NCBI RefSeq assembly: GCF_900094835.1 | Contig: NZ_FMAO01000003.1 | Coordinates: forward strand, 1-64,000 | DNA from: Weissella bombi | Lineage (GTDB): Bacteria; Bacillota; Bacilli; Lactobacillales; Lactobacillaceae | Direction: 5' to 3' | Length of the DNA: 64,000 bases | Shown here: piece by piece, positions 15,770 to 25,160 of the stretch | Numbering within the stretch: the stretch's first letter is position 1 | How the letters are laid out: each line of letters begins with the position of its first letter | The notes under the pieces: model-generated | What the model was told of the DNA's origin: nothing | The model's input: only the letters and a program-made list of their open reading frames with translations | Database searches by the model: none | Program-made: the position numbers and the translations under genes

Positions 15770-17590
15770 TTATTTATCCAATGATAATTCGTCAACTAAT
15801 GCTTCAAATTCATTCAATCGTTCTTCAAAGACTGCAAAGGTTTCGCGTAAGTAATCGGGCTTTGTCATATCAACACCTGCCTTCTTCATTACATCGATTG
15901 GAAAGGCTGATGAACCAGCCTTTAAGTAATCTTTGTAATCATCAACAGCCGTGGTTCCTTCATGCAAAATTTTATCCGCTAACGCTGTAGCAGCTGCAAA
16001 ACCTGTACTATATTGGAAAACATAATAATCGTAATAGAAGTGTGGAATACGTTCCCATTCATGTGCGATTTCTTCATCGAACGTTAATGCCGGACCGTAA
16101 TAACGTTTGTTTAATTCTCCATAGGCTTCATTCAAAATATCTGCCGTCAAAGGTGTTCCTTGTGCGTCAGTTTCATGCATCCATTGTTCAAATTCTGCAA
16201 ACTGTGTCTGGCGGAACAAAGTTCCCTTGACACCATCCAAGTATTGATTCAATACATAAGCCTTTAACTTTTTATCTTCTACTGTACGTAACAAATAATC
16301 AGTTAATAGGTTTTCATTTGTTGTTGATGCAATTTCAGCTAAGAAAATTGGATAATCACCATATTGGTATGGTTGATTTTCTCGTGTTAGATATGAATGG
16401 ACAGAATGCCCCATTTCATGAACTAGCGTACTTAAGTTATTAAGGTTATCAACCCAATTTAACAAAATATATGGATTTGTGTCATATGCACCACCTGAAT
16501 ATGCACCGGAACGCTTACCTTTATTTTCGATAACATCAATCCAACGATTATCAAATGCTTTTTGTACAATATCAAGATAATCTTCTCCTAATGGTGCCAA
16601 AGCCTTTAATGCCTCTGCTTGCGCACTAGGATAATCAATATCATAATCAGGTTCCCCAAGGATTGGTGTGTATAGGTCATATGAATGTAGTTCTGATAAG
16701 CCCAATAAGCGCTTACGCAAAGCCATATAACGATGCAACAATGGCAAGGCCTTATTTACCTCTTCAACCAATGTATCATACACTACCTCTGGTACATTAT
16801 TAGCTGCTAATGCTGCTTGTCTTGCTGAATCATAATGATGTACATTTGCTAAATAGTTATGTCCTTTAACATGACTACCAATCAAAGAAGCAAACGTATT
16901 ATCTAAAGCCATGTATGATGCATAAAATGTCTTAAATGCATTCTTTCGAACTTCAGGTTTAACAGACTCTAACAAACGTGAATAAACACCATCTGATAAT
17001 GTTTCTAATTCGCCCTCGTCATTTTCCACTGCATCAAAAGTAATATCAGCATTATCTAACATACCAAAAGTACGTTCAGATGCACCAAAAATATCACCAG
17101 CTGCAGCCAAAAGTTTCTCCTGATCTTCTGACAAAACGTGTCCCTTTTGCGTTAGAATATCTTCAAAATAGTGCTTATATTCTTGCAAACGTGGTTCTTC
17201 CTCGAAAAAGGCCTTTAATTGCTCTTCAGAAAGTGACAAAACAGCAGGATCAAAAAAAGCGATTGCAGCAGATACCTTAGCTGCCAATGATTCCGCTTTG
17301 TTATTTAGACCTTGATAAAAGCCATTTGCCGTATCCTGATCTGATTTCATCGATGCATACACGTATAAAGTCTCTAAGTCACGCATAAGACCTAAACCAT
17401 ATTGCAATGCATTATAAAGTTCTTTACCTGAATTGATTGCAGTTTGTGCAAAAAAATCAGCAGTTACTAGTCGTTCATTTAACTCATCATACGCTGCTTG
17501 CCAATCGGCATCACTTGCGAAAATTTTTGATAAATCCCAAGTGGCTGATTCTGGTAAGTCATCGCGTAAAGGTAATTCTTTTGCCATCAT
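15770..17590 (-). CDS. pepF: Oligoendopeptidase F
   Basis: 606 residues, the usual length for PepF (peptidase family M3). The zinc motif HEMGH with downstream glutamate is present around residue 390 (LVHEMGHSVHSYL), and the C-terminal part carries the HFYYDYYVFQYSTGFAAA segment of the family. It cleaves peptides of roughly 7 to 17 residues in the cytoplasm. Two ATG codons stand side by side at the start, behind GAGG. It closes the spx-mecA-coiA-pepF block known from Bacillus and lactic acid bacteria. Confidence 0.95.
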   Translation of the reverse strand: MMAKELPLRDDLPESATWDLSKIFASDADWQAAYDELNERLVTADFFAQTAINSGKELYNALQYGLGLMRDLETLYVYASMKSDQDTANGFYQGLNNKAESLAAKVSAAIAFFDPAVLSLSEEQLKAFFEEEPRLQEYKHYFEDILTQKGHVLSEDQEKLLAAAGDIFGASERTFGMLDNADITFDAVENDEGELETLSDGVYSRLLESVKPEVRKNAFKTFYASYMALDNTFASLIGSHVKGHNYLANVHHYDSARQAALAANNVPEVVYDTLVEEVNKALPLLHRYMALRKRLLGLSELHSYDLYTPILGEPDYDIDYPSAQAEALKALAPLGEDYLDIVQKAFDNRWIDVIENKGKRSGAYSGGAYDTNPYILLNWVDNLNNLSTLVHEMGHSVHSYLTRENQPYQYGDYPIFLAEIASTTNENLLTDYLLRTVEDKKLKAYVLNQYLDGVKGTLFRQTQFAEFEQWMHETDAQGTPLTADILNEAYGELNKRYYGPALTFDEEIAHEWERIPHFYYDYYVFQYSTGFAAATALADKILHEGTTAVDDYKDYLKAGSSAFPIDVMKKAGVDMTKPDYLRETFAVFEERLNEFEALVDELSLDK

Positions 17591-17684
17591 TTTTCCTCAT
17601 TTCAGTCTAATATGTTCTTCATTTTAACATATTTCTAGCACGTTATCAGAAAATTTCATACTATTCACTTACTGTACTAGTAAG

Positions 17685-18701
17685 TTATGGTTTTAATTGT
17701 AATTTTTCTTGATATGTCTCATACCATTCCAGAGGTTTAACTAATACCATTTTATCGGCTACTTTCTTTAACAACTTGTTTGACATCAAATCAGCTAATA
17801 AGTAGTTTAACCACATTTCTTGCACTGCCTGAATTGAAACACAACCAAATTGTCGCCAAGTCTGCTTCGTTAAAATTATTATCAATTGTGCGATGGTTAA
17901 TGGTTGTTTTTCTAGTGCTAACAAAATATAAACAATAACTTGCCATTGTGCACATTTCAACCCTCCAGGTAACGGATATTGTGGGTGACACGCCCATGGT
18001 ATACCAATAACAAATCGTTTCATATGATAAAGTTCATTCTGAATTACACGAATTTCTGGTTTTGATTGTATAATCGCTTGTTGTAATTTCAATAATTGTT
18101 GCTCTTGATTATGAATTACTTGTCGCTTTAAAAGTTTCGTTTTACCATCAATTTGCCACCAAGCATGCCAGATAATGCCTTTTTCTTGTTGCCAAAAAGC
18201 AATTTGTAGCTGTCGTTCGCGTATGACTGCAAATTTAGCAAGCGTTCCCGCCTGCAGCCGCTTTTTTTGATAAGGTTCACCCAAAATCCAAATAACTTTA
18301 AGTTTTAACTGTTGATACCCTTTTGTACGTTTCTGAACGTTCTTTATTGAAATAGTTGCACATTGAAATTCAATAACAAACCACTGATTTCCTTTTCTGA
18401 GCATTAAGTCTGGTCGTTGCTTAATTTTAGACAGCCATGGTTCTAGCCTAACCTCATCATATTGTTTCCTAAATAACTCAAATAATGCTAATTTGCCTTG
18501 CAAATGAATGCTTGTTTCCCCTTCTGAACTAGCACTACAGAAGCTTCCAACTATATGTGCAAAGTGCGGAACATTAATCTCACCTTTTTTTAAACGCACA
18601 CGCTCATTGCAAGCCGGACAATAATAGCTTTGTAAATGGTTTGCTTGTGTTGCTTCAATTAAGTGGTTATCCTCTTTAGTTTTGGCAATAAACATCTTCA
18701 A
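17685..18701 (-). CDS. coiA: Competence protein CoiA-like
   Basis: 338 residues. The N terminus has a zinc-ribbon pair CPACNERV and a later HFAH...C. A nuclease-like core follows with RPDLML and VIEFQC (about 115-140), resembling the PD-(D/E)xK signature. Known: CoiA is needed after DNA uptake in transformation and promotes recombination of incoming DNA. It lies between mecA and pepF, its conserved place. With the comG operon at the end of the window it supports a competence system in this organism. Ribosome binding site is good (GGAGG). Confidence 0.85.
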   Translation of the reverse strand: MKMFIAKTKEDNHLIEATQANHLQSYYCPACNERVRLKKGEINVPHFAHIVGSFCSASSEGETSIHLQGKLALFELFRKQYDEVRLEPWLSKIKQRPDLMLRKGNQWFVIEFQCATISIKNVQKRTKGYQQLKLKVIWILGEPYQKKRLQAGTLAKFAVIRERQLQIAFWQQEKGIIWHAWWQIDGKTKLLKRQVIHNQEQQLLKLQQAIIQSKPEIRVIQNELYHMKRFVIGIPWACHPQYPLPGGLKCAQWQVIVYILLALEKQPLTIAQLIIILTKQTWRQFGCVSIQAVQEMWLNYLLADLMSNKLLKKVADKMVLVKPLEWYETYQEKLQLKP

Positions 18702-18787
18702 AAACCTCCATACAATAAAGAGTATTTAAATAACCATTATGTCCAAAAGATACTAATATGCGAAACTACTTTTATACGCATCAAAAA

Positions 18788-18825
18788 AATCGTAAATCCG
18801 ACAAAATTATGTCGAATTTACGATT
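18788..18825 (-). terminator. Terminator of mecA
   Basis: Stem AATCGTAAAT-C-CGAC with GTCG-A-ATTTACGATT, with an A run on the plus-strand left flank (T run on the minus strand), 14 bp after the mecA stop. Confidence 0.8.
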
Positions 18826-18838
18826 CTTTATAAATATA

Positions 18839-19597
18839 TTAGCCAAAATAAGTAACAACATTAGTCATTGCATCATTCTTAAAAATCATCTGACCATGTT
18901 CGATCAAAACATCAGGTGAAATATCAGCAGCTTGGGCAAATTCATAAGCCATTGCCTTTAAATCCGCCATTGTATAGTTATATTCCAAGAAATTGCCATC
19001 AATATTGACAATGTAGAAAAACTTACCTTGATACTTAACTAATTTACTATCAAGCGCAAATTGTTGTTTTGACATGCTTAATGAAAACTGAATAACAGCT
19101 TCAAAATCATCAAACTGCAAAACTAAACTTTGATCAGCCGGCGTTTTTACAAAGCCCGCAGAATCAGAAAGATTTTGTTGTTGTGTAGCTTTAATTGACT
19201 GTGCCTCTCCATTCGTCAATTTTTGCGTATTACGTGATTTAGAATCATCGTTGTCTAACAATGCATCTAGAATATCATCTGATACATCATCCTCAGCATC
19301 ACTTACATCACGTTTCCCCAAAACTGAATTAAGCATTCCCTCCATAACTGATTTATCATCAATATTTTTAGAAATAAACAATTCTAAACCATTTTGATTA
19401 GGTAACACCTGGAAAGTTACTGCTTCATTATTTTCAAAGTCACCCTCAATATCAATTTCTTCTAAAATGCTATAAAAGAATTCCTCAATTTTATCTTGGT
19501 TGCCCAACAAATCAACAATTGAAATATCCCGCTCTGCTAAATCATCATTGGTGACCACAACTCGGATTGTATCATCATTTATTCGTTCCATTTCCAT
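18839..19597 (-). CDS. mecA: Adaptor protein MecA
   Basis: 252 residues. It begins MEMERINDDTIRV, as MecA proteins do, so the ATG at 19597 was chosen over an in-frame GTG nine bases upstream. The N-terminal domain (about 1-90) recruits substrates, an acidic linker follows (about 95-125), and the C-terminal domain (about 150-250) binds ClpC. Known: MecA delivers ComK/ComX-type competence factors and Spx to ClpCP. The gene is next to spx but has its own terminators on both sides. Confidence 0.92.
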   Translation of the reverse strand: MEMERINDDTIRVVVTNDDLAERDISIVDLLGNQDKIEEFFYSILEEIDIEGDFENNEAVTFQVLPNQNGLELFISKNIDDKSVMEGMLNSVLGKRDVSDAEDDVSDDILDALLDNDDSKSRNTQKLTNGEAQSIKATQQQNLSDSAGFVKTPADQSLVLQFDDFEAVIQFSLSMSKQQFALDSKLVKYQGKFFYIVNIDGNFLEYNYTMADLKAMAYEFAQAADISPDVLIEHGQMIFKNDAMTNVVTYFG

Positions 19598-19689
19598 AAT
19601 GGGCACCCCTTTCTTCTCACTAAGATGAGAACACTTCCTAATAAGACATTATACCAAATTCTCACTATTTTAGTTTAATACATTAGAAA

Positions 19690-19721
19690 AAAGTTGATGT
19701 ATTTATTATTACATCAACTTT
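19690..19721 (-). terminator. Terminator of spx
   Basis: Stem AAAGTTGATGTA/TACATCAACTTT (12 bp, 8-base loop) with A/T tracts, downstream of spx. Confidence 0.85.
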
Positions 19722-19761
19722 ATCCTAAATTATTATCATATATTATAAAATAACGTGTTTA

Positions 19762-20160
19762 CTATAAATCAACCATAGCAGTGACACGGGCCAATTCTTC
19801 TTGGCGCATTTCGTGTGGTAAGAAACGACGAATTTCGTCTTCATTATAACCAACTTGCATCCGCTTTTCATCCATAATCAATGGTCGCTTCAACAATGCA
19901 GGCTCTTCATGTAATAAATCAATTAACACACTTAATGACATATCGTCTAATTTAACGTCTAATTTAGTAAACAACTTCGATCGCGTCGAAATGATTTCTT
20001 CCGTTCCGTCCTCAGTCATCCGTAAAATATTCTTAATTTCATCTCGTGTTAATGGCTCTTTAAAGATATTTCGTTCTTGATAAGAAATTCCATTTTCTTT
20101 TAGCCATGCACGGGCCTTTCGGCATGAGGTACAACTAGGTGATGTATATAACGTTACCAT
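19762..20160 (-). CDS. spx: Transcriptional regulator Spx
   Basis: 132 residues of the ArsC/Spx thioredoxin-like fold. The redox switch C10-x-x-C13 is present ([10 protein letters not shown]), as is the RSK segment after residue 58. Known: oxidised Spx binds the RNA polymerase alpha subunit and switches on the thiol-stress response, and it is degraded by ClpXP. Strong GGAGG site. Its promoter has TTACAT and TATAAT with 17-bp spacing (20210-20238). It is first in the conserved spx-mecA-coiA-pepF order. Confidence 0.95.
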   Translation of the reverse strand: MVTLYTSPSCTSCRKARAWLKENGISYQERNIFKEPLTRDEIKNILRMTEDGTEEIISTRSKLFTKLDVKLDDMSLSVLIDLLHEEPALLKRPLIMDEKRMQVGYNEDEIRRFLPHEMRQEELARVTAMVDL

Positions 20161-20209
20161 AATGGCCTCCTCTCGGCACTACAATGATTCGACTATTCCT
20201 TATAGACCT

Positions 20210-20238
20210 ATTATAACGGTATCACCCTCAACATGTAA
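20210..20238 (-). promoter_or_regulatory. Promoter of spx
   Basis: On the minus strand TTACAT, 17 bp, TATAAT. The start point falls about 40 bases before the ATG. Confidence 0.7.
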
Positions 20239-20294
20239 CCCTTTTTTGTTAAATTCCTGTAATAAATTAAAAAAATCTCATTATAACAGACAAA

Positions 20295-21314
20295 CTATGC
20301 ATCAATAGTATTATTATTTATCATTTCATTTAGTTGTTCATTCAAATCATGCATTTTTCTTTTGATTAATTTTCGCTTTTTATTACTATTTCTTTGATCA
20401 AGTAACACAGCTGAAATAATTGCTAACAAATGCTGTTGTATCTGTTGCAGTTGCTTAACATTTTCTATACCTTCAGATACTTGTATCAAAGCATCTTTTT
20501 TATGAACACGCCCTGTTTGTTTTCGATTAAACGTTGTTAACGTTAAAATAAATTGATTCTGCCATGCAGCCAAGCCAGTATTAATATTAACGTTAATTTC
20601 ATCAATCAAATTTTGATTATTAATTCGTAACGACTGTAAGTTATCTTCTTGCCACATAATTACATTTTCCGTTAACTCTAAGTCCTTCACTCTTGAAAAG
20701 AGTAACTGTTTAAATTGTGCTAAATTTTGAATTTTAACCTGATCTTGTGAAACACCAGTCACTTTAACAGCGAGTGGTAATTCTCTTTTTTCAACATCTG
20801 CTAATTTCATATTCGCACCGGCTTGATACATACTCATTTCTTGAAAAAATAATTCGTTTTTTTGTGATAGATTATACAGCCATTTATTTTCCTTAATTAA
20901 AGTTTCACGTAAATCTTGTAGTTGGTCCGAAAGTTCTGCGATTTCACCACTTACTTGTTGATAATTAGCAGTAAGATTTTCAATCATTGACTGCATATTA
21001 TTAAAAATATGGGCAAACCGGTTCTGCTGAACAGGTATTAACTTATCCGGATTGACCTGTTCCAAGGTTGGCTTTAATGCATTTAACGTGTCATTAACTG
21101 CCGCTCTAATCTCTTCTACTTGACTATGTTCTAGGATTTCTTGATAAAAACGAAATAATTTCTGCTGTGTTATAAGCCCATATACCGATATTGTTTTTTG
21201 ATTATCAACATCTAAATATTGTGCTAACTCCAACGCTTTAACCCGTTCTTTAGGTGTTAAATTTTTATAACTAACAGCCCCATCTTTTATTGGTGAGGAA
21301 TGTTTTTCCAACAT
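20295..21314 (-). CDS. TelA-family toxic-anion-resistance-like protein
   Basis: 339 residues from ATG 21314; a GTG 15 bases upstream has no ribosome binding site. Almost entirely helical. The order ISVYG, ...LYNLSQKNELFFQEMSMYQAGANMKL..., ...LFSRVKDLELTENVIMWQEDNLQSLRINNQNLIDEIN... follows the TelA (KlaA/YceH) family from start to end, though it is a divergent member. Known members are linked to tellurite, nisin or envelope-stress tolerance in Gram-positive bacteria, but the mechanism is unclear. Downstream of the PsiE-like gene on the same strand (83 bp). Confidence 0.75.
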   Translation of the reverse strand: MLEKHSSPIKDGAVSYKNLTPKERVKALELAQYLDVDNQKTISVYGLITQQKLFRFYQEILEHSQVEEIRAAVNDTLNALKPTLEQVNPDKLIPVQQNRFAHIFNNMQSMIENLTANYQQVSGEIAELSDQLQDLRETLIKENKWLYNLSQKNELFFQEMSMYQAGANMKLADVEKRELPLAVKVTGVSQDQVKIQNLAQFKQLLFSRVKDLELTENVIMWQEDNLQSLRINNQNLIDEINVNINTGLAAWQNQFILTLTTFNRKQTGRVHKKDALIQVSEGIENVKQLQQIQQHLLAIISAVLLDQRNSNKKRKLIKRKMHDLNEQLNEMINNNTIDA

Positions 21315-21397
21315 ACTTAACCCCCACACCTTATGCTATTTAACCCAATAACACTGGGTTATTTTCTATCTTTGCTTTACCAATTACTGATAACGGT

Positions 21398-21868
21398 TTA
21401 GTCGTTATCTATCTTTTTACTTATTGCATGTTCTTCAGCAAATATATATTCTGTTCGCTCTTCTTGATGCTCTAAATCTGCCAAATGACGACGTGACCAA
21501 CGATATGCAATCAAAACTAAAATCATCAATCCAATAGCAACAGATTGAATCAGTATACCAATAGTATCATCATGATAAACCAACAGGTTACGTAACATCG
21601 CTGTAATACCAATATACATAAAATTTTCTAATGAAATATGGTTTTTCAAAAAATATTCCTGTGTCAAAACAACAAATTCAAAAAACAAAAAAGTTTCCAG
21701 AATTAAACGTGTGATGGCATAAAAATTATCTGTTAGATTGGCTGTCCACAGTAATTGCGCTAACTGCCATACGTCTTTCAAAAAAAAGCCAAACATAATA
21801 ATGCCCAGTACTAACATCCCTGCACCTAACACGACATTATAACTCTTTTCAAGATGATTATTTTTCAT
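21398..21868 (-). CDS. PsiE-family membrane protein
   Basis: 156 residues with four predicted membrane segments (about 12-30, 54-72, 82-98, 102-120) and a charged C-terminal tail. The pattern fits phosphate-starvation-inducible protein PsiE, a conserved inner-membrane protein of unknown mechanism. It precedes the TelA-like gene on the same strand, so a joint envelope-stress function is possible. No phosphate-regulon site was recognised upstream. Confidence 0.78.
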   Translation of the reverse strand: MKNNHLEKSYNVVLGAGMLVLGIIMFGFFLKDVWQLAQLLWTANLTDNFYAITRLILETFLFFEFVVLTQEYFLKNHISLENFMYIGITAMLRNLLVYHDDTIGILIQSVAIGLMILVLIAYRWSRRHLADLEHQEERTEYIFAEEHAISKKIDND

Positions 21869-21946
21869 TGCACAACCCCCGTTGTTTATTATTTTATACG
21901 ATCAAACACCAGCGTTTTGTACTACTACAATCCTGACCAAACAAAA

Positions 21947-21979
21947 ACTCTAGTGTCCTTTATGTTAGGGTACTAGAGT
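21947..21979 (-). terminator. Terminator of the HmoB-like gene
   Basis: Stem ACTCTAGT/ACTAGAGT with further pairing inside (TCCT/AGGG), and an A run to its left on the plus strand. The interval 21980-22075 up to the stop codon holds no gene. Confidence 0.75.
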
Positions 21980-22075
21980 CATCAAGATGTCATTTATAGC
22001 AATCCATCTCAGTTGATACTAATATCAACTTCCAACTGCCTTAATTATATCAGAAAAGTTTGATTAAAATCTAAA

Positions 22076-22582
22076 TTAAATGTTTTGTTTTGTAAAAGCA
22101 GCAAAACTTAATTGCTTTGTTCTTAGATTGTATTGACTATGTTCATAACGCTTTAATGAAAAGTTACTATTTGCTTGCCAATCGGTCCAATTTTTCTTTA
22201 ATTGCCACGTTGATAAGATAACAATTTCATGATTATTATCAGCTCGTTGTAAAACATACGAACTAATGAAACCTTGCGTACCAATAGCAAATGTTTCATT
22301 ATTATAGCGACGTAAGAAGTTATCTCGCTCTAAATCATTTAAAGTAAGCGAAGTAAAGTTCATCCATCCACGCAATTCCTCAGTTTCGCCATGACTTGAA
22401 AGTATTTTATAAGTAGTTGGCATTGCAAAAACTGATTGTTCATCCGTTGTTTTTTCCAATAACTCATATCGTTGACGATCTGCATCATCACGCATCAGCA
22501 ATAATTCCCGTTGTAAATTTTGATTCCTAATATTCTGTAGCACTGCTCGAGATCCAAAAGTTTCGTGTATATACTCAGTCAT
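22076..22582 (-). CDS. Antibiotic biosynthesis monooxygenase-fold protein, HmoB/TRAP-like
   Basis: 168 residues. The C-terminal half (about 60-155) has the ferredoxin-like ABM pattern: 'FTSLTLNDLERDNFLRRYNNE' and 'EIVILSTWQLKKNWTDWQANSNF', similar to HmoB, where the Trp-containing strand and following helix lie at the haem pocket. Known HmoB-type proteins degrade haem or were described as TRAP. The similarity is remote and read by eye, so haem binding is only a suggestion. Single-gene unit. Confidence 0.55.
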   Translation of the reverse strand: MTEYIHETFGSRAVLQNIRNQNLQRELLLMRDDADRQRYELLEKTTDEQSVFAMPTTYKILSSHGETEELRGWMNFTSLTLNDLERDNFLRRYNNETFAIGTQGFISSYVLQRADNNHEIVILSTWQLKKNWTDWQANSNFSLKRYEHSQYNLRTKQLSFAAFTKQNI

Positions 22583-22650
22583 GATAATTTCCCCCTGTCA
22601 TCATTTATTATATGACATTTCTAAACGTTAGTATCAAAAAAATTAATCAA

Positions 22651-23385
22651 TTATGCTCCTAGTGCAATATTAATCAGTCCAATTGCTGCAATACCATTAT
22701 TTAGCATATGTAGAGCCATTGAATACTGAATTTGCTTAGTCTTTTTATAAACGATTGCCAAGGCGACTCCCATCAATGAATACTGCAAAAGTGCAAACCA
22801 TTGAAATTCTTGAAATACATGGAAATACCCAAACAAAAGGCCAGACAATATCACATTTAGCCACCAAGGCCCCTTCTTAAAAAAGTAATTAAGCACAACC
22901 CCTCTAAAAATAAGTTCTTCTACTAATGGTGCAACGAATACCGCTAATACAACAACAAATACTAATGCTGCACCACCTTTACCAGCCATCTCTTCCAATT
23001 CTGCTTGATTACTAGCGGTCATTGATTGATGTGTTATAAGCGTCTGTAACGCTAACGTCAATAATCCTGCCCCTAATATCATCAAATATCCATAACCTAC
23101 CCAAACTAATTTATCTGCTCGGAAAGGATGTAAACCCGTTTTAGGAGATTTTTTTCTGACAGCATAAACTAATATTTTTACCGTCAAAATAGTTAATATC
23201 GCTGCAACAACAACCATTGTAATAATTCCTAATGGATTATTACGGTCAACGTGTAACCAGTTTACTACGCCTTGTTTACTATAGGTACTAGCTAATTGAA
23301 TAATAAAATCTAAAATTATACCAACTATTATCCAGATAATTCCCATTATAAACGTACTAATTCCTTCAATCTTCTTCATCTTCAT
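22651..23385 (-). CDS. CPBP-family intramembrane metalloprotease (Abi/CAAX-like)
   Basis: 244 residues with about seven membrane segments. The three motifs of the CPBP family are intact: EELIFRG (around residue 155), FGYFHVFQ (about 35 residues later) and HMLNN near the end. Family members include type II CAAX proteases and bacteriocin-immunity proteins; the substrate here is unknown. Its start overlaps the end of the 72-residue protein gene by 20 bp, which suggests translational coupling in a three-gene operon. Confidence 0.88.
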   Translation of the reverse strand: MKMKKIEGISTFIMGIIWIIVGIILDFIIQLASTYSKQGVVNWLHVDRNNPLGIITMVVVAAILTILTVKILVYAVRKKSPKTGLHPFRADKLVWVGYGYLMILGAGLLTLALQTLITHQSMTASNQAELEEMAGKGGAALVFVVVLAVFVAPLVEELIFRGVVLNYFFKKGPWWLNVILSGLLFGYFHVFQEFQWFALLQYSLMGVALAIVYKKTKQIQYSMALHMLNNGIAAIGLINIALGA

Positions 23386-23584
23386 CCTCCCGCTTTTTAT
23401 TTTGTAAGGCTAAGGATAAAGCCGTTATCAATCCAGTTGCTAATATAAATAATATAAACAGTGCACCGTAAGTCAACCATGTTGGCCAATTAGCAATTTT
23501 AGCAAGCCAAACAAAACCAACAAAAATAAATATAACAATTACGCTAGCACCAATTTGAATTACAAACCGCATTTTATCATTCAC
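23366..23584 (-). CDS. Small two-helix membrane protein, unknown function
   Basis: 72 residues with two membrane helices (about 8-27 and 34-57) and a strongly charged end KKREDEDEED. No family recognised. Its start overlaps the HAD gene by 8 bp, and its end overlaps the CPBP gene by 20 bp. The overlaps on both sides support real translation. Confidence 0.65.
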   Translation of the reverse strand: MNDKMRFVIQIGASVIVIFIFVGFVWLAKIANWPTWLTYGALFILFILATGLITALSLALQNKKREDEDEED

Positions 23585-24413
23585 CCATCAATACAAATTG
23601 GTTTAATACCTCAGCTATCGCACCTTCATTGTTTGTACGCGCTGTAACCACATCAGCTGCCTCTTTTATTGCGGGAATACCATTGGCAACACTAATGCCA
23701 AGTCCTGCGGCCTGTATCATCTTTAAATCATTATTATTATCGCCGATAGCCATAATCTCGTCTTGTGTGATGCCTAGTTTTTCACCTAACAATAATGAAG
23801 CAGTTCCTTTATCAACACCCTTGAAATTAAATTCAACATATCGATCAGAAGAATAGGTTGCTTCGACTTGATCAGCGCCCACACTAGCAATAACAGCATC
23901 ATGAATTTGATGACGTACTTGCATATCCGGATGTTCAAAAATAACCTTCATAATGGGTTGTGCCGTATCTAAAAACGATAAATCATCAGACCTTAGATTC
24001 TCATAAGTAGCCCCACGTGTTTCTAAATATTTTTTATCTGAATCACTGACATTATAAATAAATAATTGATTAAGGGTGTAAATATGCACATCAACAGCAT
24101 CATTAATCAATCCAGCTGCAAAGATCTGCTTTGCCAGGGATATTGGCATATCTTGCGTTGCAATAACACGATTATTTTTATTCTCAACAATTGCTGAACC
24201 GTTAAACGAAATAACATATTGGCCAGCCTGATTATATAAGTCCAGTTTCTTTAACATTTCCTGCACAGATTCAAACGAACGCCCCGTATTTGGTACAAAT
24301 TTAAATCCTTGGGCCACGGCTCTTTTTACCATTTGAACATTTTCTTCATGAATCGTTCCATCATCATTTAAAAATGTTTCATCTAAATCTGATACTAACA
24401 TTTTATAAGTCAT
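23577..24413 (-). CDS. Cof-type HAD phosphatase
   Basis: 278 residues. Motif I is DLDETFLND (catalytic aspartates D9 and D11), and motif IV is GDNNNDLKMI near residue 220. The large alpha/beta cap in between is that of the Cof/type IIB subfamily. Such enzymes dephosphorylate sugar phosphates, FMN or pyridoxal phosphate; the substrate is not evident. First gene of a tightly overlapped three-gene operon with two membrane-protein genes. Confidence 0.88.
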   Translation of the reverse strand: MTYKMLVSDLDETFLNDDGTIHEENVQMVKRAVAQGFKFVPNTGRSFESVQEMLKKLDLYNQAGQYVISFNGSAIVENKNNRVIATQDMPISLAKQIFAAGLINDAVDVHIYTLNQLFIYNVSDSDKKYLETRGATYENLRSDDLSFLDTAQPIMKVIFEHPDMQVRHQIHDAVIASVGADQVEATYSSDRYVEFNFKGVDKGTASLLLGEKLGITQDEIMAIGDNNNDLKMIQAAGLGISVANGIPAIKEAADVVTARTNNEGAIAEVLNQFVLMGE

Positions 24414-24576
24414 TGGTTTCCCCTTCTTTTATGCATGTTGTCTTTATTTTAACAGAAAAGCTTATCTAACCAATAATTATATTTTTTTTAAATTGTTTTG
24501 CATCTATTTCTTATGTTTTGACTTCATTAGTAACCTATGTCAGTATATATACAAGTTTAATAAAGGAGATAGTTTT

Positions 24577-24966
24577 ATGCGTAGTTTTATAAATGAATTC
24601 CGTGATTTTATCATGCGCGGTAATGTAATGGATCTTGCAGTTGCTTTCATTATGGGGGCTGCTTTCCAAACTGTTGTTAAATCAGTTGTTGATGACTTGA
24701 TTATGCCATTAATTGGTATTGTTACGGGGTCAATTTCATTTTCTAATATCGTCTGGCATGTTGGTTCAGCAAACATTAAAGTCGGTGCATTTATTGGTAG
24801 TTTAATCACATTCTTGTTGACTAGCCTTGCCATTTTCATAATTATTAAGGCCATTCATAAAGCACAAACTATTGTGCACAAGGATGCTGAAGAAGAAGCA
24901 GTTCCTGAAACTGAATTGGTTGTCCTACAAGAAATTCGTGATGCCTTGGCTGAAAAGAAAAATTAA
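24577..24966 (+). CDS. mscL: Large-conductance mechanosensitive channel
   Basis: 129 residues. The opening MRSFINEFRDFIMRGNVMDLAVAFIMGAAF is the MscL N-terminal helix and first membrane helix, with a second membrane segment at about 68-92 and a charged C-terminal helix. It is a homopentamer that opens at high membrane tension to release solutes on osmotic downshock. The ATG at 24577 was chosen (AAAGGAG upstream); the longer frame from 24493 is not MscL-like. Single-gene unit with a terminator. Confidence 0.95.
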   Translation: MRSFINEFRDFIMRGNVMDLAVAFIMGAAFQTVVKSVVDDLIMPLIGIVTGSISFSNIVWHVGSANIKVGAFIGSLITFLLTSLAIFIIIKAIHKAQTIVHKDAEEEAVPETELVVLQEIRDALAEKKN

Positions 24967-24985
24967 TTATCTGTATTTATTAGGT

Positions 24986-25035
24986 AAAAAGAACGCACTT
25001 ATATCAGCATTTGTTTGAATAAGTACGTTCTTTTT
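24986..25035 (+). terminator. Terminator of mscL
   Basis: Stem AAAAAGAACGCACTTAT with ATAAGTACGTTCTTTTT (one mismatch) and a T run. Confidence 0.82.
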
Positions 25036-25160
25036 ATTTTGTCAACCGTTGAATTTATTCCCGATATTGGCTAATATAGTTATCAGCTGATAAGCTCACT
25101 CATGTACTTTATAAGATGAGTATTTAGAGAAAATATAATCCTGAAGGAAGAAGGACTACC

